Assembly (NCBI GenBank): GCA_002338525.1
Contig: DDIM01000013.1
Coordinates: 1 to 39,496 of the forward strand
DNA length: 39,496 bases
Direction of reading: 5' to 3'
DNA from: Micavibrio sp. UBA1850
GTDB lineage: Bacteria; Pseudomonadota; Alphaproteobacteria; Micavibrionales; Micavibrionaceae
In this document: positions 33,357-39,496 of the stretch, piece after piece
Layout: each line of letters starts with the position of its first letter
Numbering within the stretch: position 1 is the stretch's first letter
Notes under the pieces: generated by a model
Databases searched by the model: none
Told to the model about the DNA's origin: nothing
The model's input: only the letters and a program-made list of their open reading frames with translations
Translations under genes and position numbers: made by a program

Positions 33357-35282
33357 ATGTCAAAATCTGAGTTAAAACAAACATCGTCGCAAGACGCCGT
33401 GCACAACGCTAACAATAGTGCGAAAACAGTGCTCGACCGCGTCAACACCCCTCTAGATATTAAGGGTCTGACAGACCATGAGATTAAGCAACTTGCCGAT
33501 GATGTTCGCGCAACCCTAATTGAGACATGTGCCAAAACAGGCGGACATTTAGGCTCAGGGCTTGGAGTTGTGGAATTGACAACCGCAATCCACGCCGTGT
33601 TTGATACACCAGAAGACAAACTGATTTTTGATGTGGGGCACCAATGCTACCCCCACAAAATTTTAACAGGCCGCAAAGATCAAATTGAAACACTCCGCCA
33701 AGGTGGAGGGCTTTCAGGCTTCACAAAACGAAGCGAAAGCGAATTTGACCCCTTTGGTGCGGCGCACTCTTCAACATCAATTTCTGCAGGACTTGGTATG
33801 GCTGTTGCGCGCGACCTTGCGGGTAAAGATAACGACATCATCTGTGTCATTGGCGATGGATCAATGAGCGCAGGTATGGCCTACGAGGCAATGAACAATG
33901 CTGGCGCCATGAACTCACGCCTTATCGTGATATTAAATGATAATGACATGTCTATTGCACCGCCTGTTGGCGCGCTCAACAAACACCTTACAAAACTTGT
34001 CTCATCGACGCGCTATATGAAAGGGCGTGACGTTGCCAAGCAGGTCAGCGAATTCTTACCCGCCCCAATCAAAGCCGTTGCCAGGCACGCCGAAGAAGCC
34101 GCGCGCAACGCAATGGGAAACGGCACATTATTCGAAGAGCTAGGCTTTTACTATGTTGGTCCAATAGATGGGCATGACATGGATCAGCTTTTGCCAATTT
34201 TGCGCAACATAAAAGACAGCAAACATAACGACCCTATCCTTATTCACGCCATCACTAAAAAAGGCAAAGGCTATGCGCCTGCTGAAAGTGCGGCCGACAA
34301 AATGCATGGTGTTGCACAATATGACGTTGTCACAGGCACTCAAAACAAACCAAAAAGTATCACGCCAAGCTATACAAATGTCTTTGCACAAAGCCTGATC
34401 AACGAGGCCAGACATGATGATAAAGTGGTTGGCATCACCGCCGCTATGCCAAGTGGCACAGGCATTGACGCCTTTTCAAAAGAATTTCCAGAACGCACAT
34501 TTGATGTCGGCATTGCCGAACAACATGCCGTCACCTTTGCGGCAGGCCTTGCTGCGGAGGGGTATAAACCGTTTTGTGCGCTTTACTCGACATTTCTACA
34601 ACGTGGATACGACCAAGTTGTACATGATGTTGCGATACAAAATCTGCCAGTTAAATTTGCAATTGACCGCGCAGGATTAGTGGGGGCTGACGGATGTACT
34701 CACGCAGGTGCGTTTGATATCGCGTATTTGGGATGCTTGCCTAACATGGTTTTAATGGCCCCTAGTGACGAAGCCGAACTTGTGCATATGGTTCACACCG
34801 CAAATGCTTATAACGACGGGCCTATTGCCTTCCGCTTCCCTCGTGGGAACGGAACAGGCGTTGACCTCCCCCTCGCGCCTCAAAGATTTGAAATTGGAAA
34901 AGGACGCATTGTCAAAAACGGTAATGAGTGTGCAATCTTAAGTTACGGCACACGCCTTGAAGAGGCTTTAAAAGCAGCTGAAACAACAGGAAGCACCGTT
35001 GCCGATGCACGCTTTGCCAAGCCATTAGACACAGATTTAATTGACCATCTCGCAACAACCCACAACAGCCTTATTACAATTGAAGAAGGCTCCCAATGCG
35101 GTTTTGGTGCGATGGTTTTGGAATATCTTGCAAAAGCGGGGCACCTTGATGGCACCCTAAAAGTCAGAACCATGAGCCTGCCTGATGTATTTCAAGATCA
35201 TGACAAGCCAGAAAAGCAATATGCCGAGGCATGCCTTCAAGCCGATGACATCGTAAAGATGGTTCGTGGGCTAGCGAACTAG
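33357..35282 (+). CDS. dxs: 1-deoxy-D-xylulose-5-phosphate synthase
   Basis: Thiamine-diphosphate enzyme that condenses pyruvate and glyceraldehyde 3-phosphate, the entry step of the MEP pathway. The 641 residues show TGGHLGSGLGVVELT (~62-76), DVGHQCYPHKILTGR (~91-105), the ThDP motif GDGSMSAGMAYEAMNNAG (~165-182), and the catalytic Glu in DVGIAEQHAVTFAAG (~385-399). About 20 extra residues precede the usual LDRVNTP start, and no ribosome binding site lies before the ATG, so either a leaderless start or a downstream start is possible. It stops 5 bases before the convergent small gene. Confidence 0.97.
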   Translation: MSKSELKQTSSQDAVHNANNSAKTVLDRVNTPLDIKGLTDHEIKQLADDVRATLIETCAKTGGHLGSGLGVVELTTAIHAVFDTPEDKLIFDVGHQCYPHKILTGRKDQIETLRQGGGLSGFTKRSESEFDPFGAAHSSTSISAGLGMAVARDLAGKDNDIICVIGDGSMSAGMAYEAMNNAGAMNSRLIVILNDNDMSIAPPVGALNKHLTKLVSSTRYMKGRDVAKQVSEFLPAPIKAVARHAEEAARNAMGNGTLFEELGFYYVGPIDGHDMDQLLPILRNIKDSKHNDPILIHAITKKGKGYAPAESAADKMHGVAQYDVVTGTQNKPKSITPSYTNVFAQSLINEARHDDKVVGITAAMPSGTGIDAFSKEFPERTFDVGIAEQHAVTFAAGLAAEGYKPFCALYSTFLQRGYDQVVHDVAIQNLPVKFAIDRAGLVGADGCTHAGAFDIAYLGCLPNMVLMAPSDEAELVHMVHTANAYNDGPIAFRFPRGNGTGVDLPLAPQRFEIGKGRIVKNGNECAILSYGTRLEEALKAAETTGSTVADARFAKPLDTDLIDHLATTHNSLITIEEGSQCGFGAMVLEYLAKAGHLDGTLKVRTMSLPDVFQDHDKPEKQYAEACLQADDIVKMVRGLAN

Positions 35283-35287
35283 TCGAC

Positions 35288-35710
35288 CTAGTGAACTAAA
35301 TCAAGTGGCTTAACCACGGGCCCCTCTGATACCTCTGGGGCGGCATTCATATAATTTTTATCCAAATACTCAATGCGATCATTCATGTATCCCATTTGAC
35401 TGATTGCAGTGCCTGTCATTTGAGGGTTCGATCGATTAAAACTCACAAAATCACGAGCGTCCTTATACTCATCATATGTCAGCACGGATTGGCCTTCGAA
35501 GGTTTCATTGAAATCTTCATTCCCGTAAGCCGTTACTTTCTCTCCACCCAAAAGGCCCTGCTCGGCGACAATTTTCATGCCGTGAACCTCAGCCAGAACA
35601 ATGGGCACCTCTGCCACATCAATGGATTTTAAACGCTCGGCTGTTTGGCAAACATTTCTGTCTTTCCATTTTTCAACCGCATTACAAAAGTCACTATTTA
35701 AATCAACCAT
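35288..35710 (-). CDS. Hypothetical protein, 140 residues
   Basis: Not recognised. The protein is soluble and acidic, without signal peptide or membrane segment. It has two cysteines near the N terminus (positions 9 and 21), a central VAEQGLLGGEKVTAYGNEDF segment and a Met/Asn-rich C-terminal third (MTGTAISQMGYMNDRIEYL). AGGGA lies 12 bases before the ATG. It ends 5 bases from the dxs stop and follows sppA on the same strand after 76 bases. The coding call rests on the open frame, the start context and clean fit between neighbours. Confidence 0.6.
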   Translation of the reverse strand: MVDLNSDFCNAVEKWKDRNVCQTAERLKSIDVAEVPIVLAEVHGMKIVAEQGLLGGEKVTAYGNEDFNETFEGQSVLTYDEYKDARDFVSFNRSNPQMTGTAISQMGYMNDRIEYLDKNYMNAAPEVSEGPVVKPLDLVH

Positions 35711-35786
35711 TATTATTTATTTCCCTATAAATCCTTTAAAGAAAACAATAGGGGAAAATAATTAATATTTCGTGAATGTGTTGTTC

Positions 35787-37640
35787 TTAAACCCCATCCA
35801 AGCCAGAGTGGACATGAACGCCTGCCTCAATCGGTGTCGCATCCATATACACGCCTATACGCTCCAACATCGGTGCGAACTGCGCCATGACTCCCATAAA
35901 TACGGCTTGCTCTTCTAGGAAGTCCATGATGGCTTCATAGCGTGATTTGGGTTTTGGAAACTGCACAAGCGTAATGTCTTTTTGCGCCTCAAACCCCATG
36001 TCTTTAGCAAGCGCATCTAATGTGCCGCCTAGTCCGCCATAGCCATCAATCAAACCATTTTCTAGAGCTTGTTCACCCGTCCAAACGCGGCCCTTGGCGC
36101 GCGCCTCTGCCTCTTCGAAGGTCAATCCCCTGCCCTGTGCTACAACATTTATAAAATTATCATATGTCACATCAAGCATAGCTTCAAAACGGGCGGCTTG
36201 CTCTTTTGTAAATGGCTCGGTCAATGACCAAAAGCCCGGGTTATTGCCGTATTGAACGCGCTCTATGTTGATATCAAGCTTGTCAGCCATGTCCTGAATT
36301 GTAACTTTACCACCCACAACCCCAATTGAGCCTGTCAATGTACCGGGCAGTGCAAAGATCTTATCCGCAGGCGCAGACAACCAATACCCGCCACTTGCCG
36401 CCACTGACGCCATAGACACATACACTTTTACATCTGCCTTTTGCGCCTTCACAACGGCATGACGAATAACTTCGGCCGCAGCAGGTGTCCCACCCGGACT
36501 ATCCACGCGAAGGACAATCGCCTTCACCCCCGATTGAACCGCCGCATCAATGGCCGCTGCTGTATCTGAACCCGTCATAAGCAATGAACTATCGCTATAA
36601 TCCTCACCATACGGATCAGGAGCAAGCGTCAACGTGCCGTCAATATGAATGTAGGCCACATCAGCCTGTCCCTCAGGCTTGCTCATGGCGCGCCCTGCGT
36701 ACTTGTCTAAATACACGAGGGACAAATCATTAAAATTATGTGTCGCTTTAATATGCTCAAAAAGGTCAGAGCCATAGCCAAGCCCATCAACAAGATTTGC
36801 CTCAAGTGCATATGGCGCAGGCATCAAGGCCGTCTCCATATACCCTAAAACATCGTCTTGGCTAACGCCTCGTCCGTTGGCAATGCCTGACGTTATCTGA
36901 TCACCGAGACTATCGACGACGGCTTGCATCGCTAGACGGTTTTCTTTCGACATTTCCTCAGACGTAAAGCTTTCAAATGCCGATTTGAATTCTTTTCTTT
37001 GATAAAATTGCGGTGTGATACCCAGCTTATCCAATACATTTTTCACGTAAGGTGTTTCCATAGAAAGCCCCGACATTGAAACAACACCTACAGGATGCAT
37101 CCACACTTCGTCAAACACTGACGCCAAATAATAGTCACCAACACCGCCCCCTGCGCCATAGTCAGCCGCAATAACATAGGTAAATTTGCCCGCCGCTTTT
37201 AGTTGTTTAATAGAATGGCGAAGCTCTTGTATTTGAGTAACTGACAGGGATTGCCCATGAAGCGACAAAACCAACCCCTTAACGCGTTCGTCACGCTCGG
37301 CACGGTCAAGTGCTATTACCAATTGTGACATGGTCAATGACTGTGCAGGAAATGGATCGGTGATGGATGGTTTTACCGATTGTTCTCGCACGCCCTCATC
37401 GACGCGGAAATACAAAACCATTTCATCAGGCAGTGCCTTGGCCGTCGTGCCCGAAGGCAACGCAAACCATGCAATCGCAATACCAATGTAAAAGATAAGA
37501 AACAACGCCCCGATGGTCATGCATATACGCTTGATCCCTTTGACAATGGCCGCGCCAATCTTTTTACGAAGCGGCACCGTCTCAGGCTCTGGTTTAGGTT
37601 TTGCTTTTGGGATAGAAAAGAGTGCGTTTTTAGATTTCAT
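35787..37640 (-). CDS. sppA: Signal peptide peptidase SppA, 67 kDa type
   Basis: Membrane-bound serine protease that degrades cleaved signal peptides on the periplasmic side. The 617 residues have one N-terminal membrane segment (~38-60) and two tandem S49 domains. The catalytic Lys is expected in FYQRKEFKSAFESF (~210-223) in the first domain and the catalytic Ser in SVAASGGYWLSAPADKI (~408-424) in the second, followed by GSIGVVGG. This two-domain length matches E. coli SppA rather than the short SppA or SohB forms. The permease gene ends 12 bases before its start. Confidence 0.95.
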   Translation of the reverse strand: MKSKNALFSIPKAKPKPEPETVPLRKKIGAAIVKGIKRICMTIGALFLIFYIGIAIAWFALPSGTTAKALPDEMVLYFRVDEGVREQSVKPSITDPFPAQSLTMSQLVIALDRAERDERVKGLVLSLHGQSLSVTQIQELRHSIKQLKAAGKFTYVIAADYGAGGGVGDYYLASVFDEVWMHPVGVVSMSGLSMETPYVKNVLDKLGITPQFYQRKEFKSAFESFTSEEMSKENRLAMQAVVDSLGDQITSGIANGRGVSQDDVLGYMETALMPAPYALEANLVDGLGYGSDLFEHIKATHNFNDLSLVYLDKYAGRAMSKPEGQADVAYIHIDGTLTLAPDPYGEDYSDSSLLMTGSDTAAAIDAAVQSGVKAIVLRVDSPGGTPAAAEVIRHAVVKAQKADVKVYVSMASVAASGGYWLSAPADKIFALPGTLTGSIGVVGGKVTIQDMADKLDINIERVQYGNNPGFWSLTEPFTKEQAARFEAMLDVTYDNFINVVAQGRGLTFEEAEARAKGRVWTGEQALENGLIDGYGGLGGTLDALAKDMGFEAQKDITLVQFPKPKSRYEAIMDFLEEQAVFMGVMAQFAPMLERIGVYMDATPIEAGVHVHSGLDGV

Positions 37641-37652
37641 CTATTATCTGCC

Positions 37653-38546
37653 TTACATATTGGATGCGAATAAAACAAGCATAATAGAGCTTGCCACGAC
37701 AAGCAAACCAGCAATTTCATTTGCCCCATCCTTTTCCCCTTTTAATCTATAAAATAAAGACGCCCACAAAGGTGACAAAAGTATGATTGCACTCACATAA
37801 GCAGGGTTTACGGTATACGCCATCGCTGTATTTTTAAAAAAGTTACCAAGAAGAAACCCCATACTGATCAGCCCGCCAACAATGAATATATGACGCGAAA
37901 AGAACGTGCGTGGTTGGTAGCCTCCAAATACACAGCTTTTAAGAGCACAAACAATAGAAATTATCCCGCCTTGCATCCAAATATATGTCACAATACCCCC
38001 AAGATAGGACGAATTGTCCATCGCAAGTTTGTTAAAGATATCTATGAACGCCCCCATAAATATAACAGGCAGAAAATATATAATTGCGCTCATGCTAATT
38101 TCACATTTCCTCATAAAAGAGGCGCCAACCACCGCGCATAATAGTGAAAAACATATGCCCGCAGCAGCAAGAGGATGAGTAAAAAAGTAAGACCTGTAAT
38201 CAGGAGAGATAAGCATCCAAATTATAAATACAAACCATAACCCGAAAGGCGCCACGCGCAAGCTTGTGCCCGCGCCAAATTTTATAGCGCCGTTTAAATG
38301 TTTTACATCTGTGTAAGATGCGATTAATGCGGTTAAAAACGTTGCCCCATAGAAGATATAAGATGTTGGCATATCAACATAAAATAAGGCAGGCAAAAGA
38401 AGTAGGAACGGCGTAAACCCGCGCCAAAAGACGGTAAGAACGCCGTCAATTCTGGCGTATTGGCTCATCAGCATAAAGCCCGCCTTGACGATACTCATCA
38501 TAAGGGCTGCTATCCACCAAATGTGTTGAGATAAAAAATTATCCAC
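37653..38546 (-). CDS. EamA-like (DMT superfamily) permease
   Basis: Integral membrane protein of 297 residues with about ten hydrophobic segments, consistent with the 5+5 repeat of drug/metabolite transporters. The C-terminal half ends with VNPAYVSAIILLSPLWASLFYRLKGEKD, which matches the EamA pattern of a conserved proline and a charged loop before the last helix. Substrate and direction are unknown. It lies between aroC (19-base gap) and sppA (12-base gap) and is probably part of one minus-strand transcript. Confidence 0.75.
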   Translation of the reverse strand: MDNFLSQHIWWIAALMMSIVKAGFMLMSQYARIDGVLTVFWRGFTPFLLLLPALFYVDMPTSYIFYGATFLTALIASYTDVKHLNGAIKFGAGTSLRVAPFGLWFVFIIWMLISPDYRSYFFTHPLAAAGICFSLLCAVVGASFMRKCEISMSAIIYFLPVIFMGAFIDIFNKLAMDNSSYLGGIVTYIWMQGGIISIVCALKSCVFGGYQPRTFFSRHIFIVGGLISMGFLLGNFFKNTAMAYTVNPAYVSAIILLSPLWASLFYRLKGEKDGANEIAGLLVVASSIMLVLFASNM

Positions 38547-38565
38547 TACTAGCCCTTAACCGCCC

Positions 38566-39495
38566 CTAACGACATTGTGCCTTATGTCGCAACCAATGAT
38601 CGGCAAGAACACACGCCATCATCGCCTCACACACAGGCGTACCGCGTAAACCCACACATGGGTCATGGCGTCCTTTTGTAATAATGTCAGTTTCTTGCCC
38701 CTGTTTATCGATGGTTTTACGAGACATAAGGATTGAGCTTGTTGGCTTAAACGCAACGCGTGCCACAATATCTTGGCCTGAAGAAATCCCGCCTAGAATT
38801 CCTCCTGCGTTGTTAGATTGGAAGTCAGCCTCCCCCTCTTGGGCACGAATTTCGTCTGCGTTATCCTCACCACCAATTTCAACCGCATCAAACCCGTTGC
38901 CAATCTCAACGCCTTTTGTGGCATTAATTGACATCATGGCCTTTGCAATATCAGAGTCCAGCTTGTCATAGACAGGCGCACCAAGACCCGCAGGTATGCC
39001 AGAGGCATGCACCTCGACAACAGCCCCCACACTGGAGCCTGCTTTGCGACGCTCATCCAAATATTGCGTCCAAAGCTCGGTTGCTTGCACATCAGGTGAC
39101 CAGAACGGGTTTTCGCTTACGTGATCCCAATTCCAATTATCACGATTTATCTTGTGAGGCCCCACTTGCACAACGGCTCCTCGTATCTGTATCGACTCTT
39201 TAATTTGCGTTTCTAAGACTTTGCGCGCAATCGCACCTGCGGCCACGCGGCAGGCCGTCTCACGTGCAGACGAGCGCCCGCCTCCACGATAGTCACGGAT
39301 ACCGTATTTCTCATGATATGTGTAGTCGGCATGTCCAGGGCGAAATTTATCTTTTATATCTGAATAATCTTTAGATCTTTGATCACTATTATGTATTATT
39401 AGTGAAACTGGATGGCCAGTTGTCATACCTTCAAATACTCCAGATAATATTTCAACTTTATCATCTTCTTTTCTTTGTGTGGTATACTTTGATTG
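38566..39495 (-). CDS. aroC: Chorismate synthase (5' end missing)
   Basis: Converts EPSP to chorismate with reduced FMN, the last step of the shikimate pathway. The frame runs off the window edge, so about the first 50 residues are missing. Signatures seen are QRSKDYSDI, FRPGHADYTYHEKYGIRDYRGGGRSSARETACRVAAGA (given in parts: FRPGHADYTY and RGGGRSSARE), GAVVQVGPHKI, and the C-terminal block with HDPCVGLRGTPVCEAM. The 39343-39496 part is far more AT rich than the rest of the gene while the protein remains in frame and well conserved across the join. Confidence 0.95.
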   Translation of the reverse strand, partial: QSKYTTQRKEDDKVEILSGVFEGMTTGHPVSLIIHNSDQRSKDYSDIKDKFRPGHADYTYHEKYGIRDYRGGGRSSARETACRVAAGAIARKVLETQIKESIQIRGAVVQVGPHKINRDNWNWDHVSENPFWSPDVQATELWTQYLDERRKAGSSVGAVVEVHASGIPAGLGAPVYDKLDSDIAKAMMSINATKGVEIGNGFDAVEIGGEDNADEIRAQEGEADFQSNNAGGILGGISSGQDIVARVAFKPTSSILMSRKTIDKQGQETDIITKGRHDPCVGLRGTPVCEAMMACVLADHWLRHKAQCR

Positions 39496-39496
39496 A
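39343..39496. other. Abrupt low-GC segment at the right edge
   Basis: By hand count this stretch has about 27% GC (42 of 154), against about 56% (90 of 162) in the stretch just before it (39181-39342), although both belong to one continuous aroC frame. Codons switch from a mix such as CGC, GCC, GAC and TAC to almost only A/T-ending ones (ATA, AAT, GAT, AAA, TTT). The change falls at the codons for KF|RPGHADYT, one of the most conserved parts of the gene. Confidence 0.7.

Noticed and set aside
33352..33360. Alternative ATG at 33352 for dxs
   Set aside because: It is in a different frame from the dxs coding sequence.
1..39496. CRISPR arrays, insertion sequences, prophage or rRNA
   Set aside because: No evenly spaced repeats, transposase or phage motifs, or rRNA-like sequence were seen anywhere in the window.

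Overview
The window is a gene-dense stretch of about 44% GC that reads as a chromosomal segment of an alphaproteobacterium. The strongest clues are cluster signatures of that class: serS, then pcm, a LysM/M23 lipoprotein, yajC, secD, secF and a Mth938-like gene; a 7Fe ferredoxin (fdxA) next to a CarD regulator; xseB-ispA-dxs; ispH-rnhA; and a MaeB-type malic enzyme with a phosphotransacetylase tail. The genus cannot be told from sequence alone; an uncultured, free-living lineage is my guess. There is one tRNA (Leu, anticodon GAG). I saw no rRNA, CRISPR array, insertion sequence or prophage.

Layout, left to right. 1-3.6 kb: the 3' part of clpX, then a GT-C-like membrane protein and a polyprenyl-phosphate-type GT2 glycosyltransferase, probably a lipid-linked sugar cassette. 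3.7-7.4 kb: DHH phosphoesterase, DNA photolyase, LD-carboxypeptidase-like S66 peptidase and ferredoxin, tightly packed on +. 7.4-8.3 kb: carD with its own promoter, structured leader and terminator. 8.4-10.8 kb: a HipA-type kinase without a HipB, divergent from a protein with a calcineurin-type phosphoesterase fold whose metal-binding motifs are all degenerate; the spacer holds two DnaA-box-like 9-mers. 10.8-16.1 kb (-): Sec accessory and envelope genes. 16.2-19.2 kb (-): a large hybrid sensor kinase. 19.3-22.1 kb: serS, an N-formylglutamate amidohydrolase-like gene and lipB. 22.2-28.2 kb (+): tRNA-Leu, maeB, mgtE and a class A penicillin-binding protein. 28.2-31.1 kb (-): a small unknown gene, rnhA, ispH and an intact PPP-type phosphatase. 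31.1-35.3 kb (+): HDAC-family deacetylase, xseB, ispA and dxs. 35.3-39.5 kb (-): a small unknown gene, sppA, an EamA-like permease and aroC, which is cut by the window edge.

Themes. Isoprenoid supply is well represented (dxs, ispA, ispH), and envelope biogenesis and quality control recur (SecDF-YajC, NlpD/DipM-like factor, PBP1A, LD-carboxypeptidase, SppA, glycosyltransferases). Several proteins carry unusually basic or charged low-complexity tails (ClpX, YajC, PBP1A).

Most worth a second look: the orphan HipA kinase facing a pseudo-phosphatase; a sharp drop from about 56% to 27% GC inside aroC at the right edge, which looks like an assembly chimera or an intragenic recombination; two head-to-head genes whose start regions overlap; and the structured carD leader. 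No gap between genes exceeds about 300 bases. The longest are 7404-7667 (carD promoter and leader), 28650-28865 (nothing convincing beyond a good ribosome binding site) and 22065-22245 (tRNA promoter).
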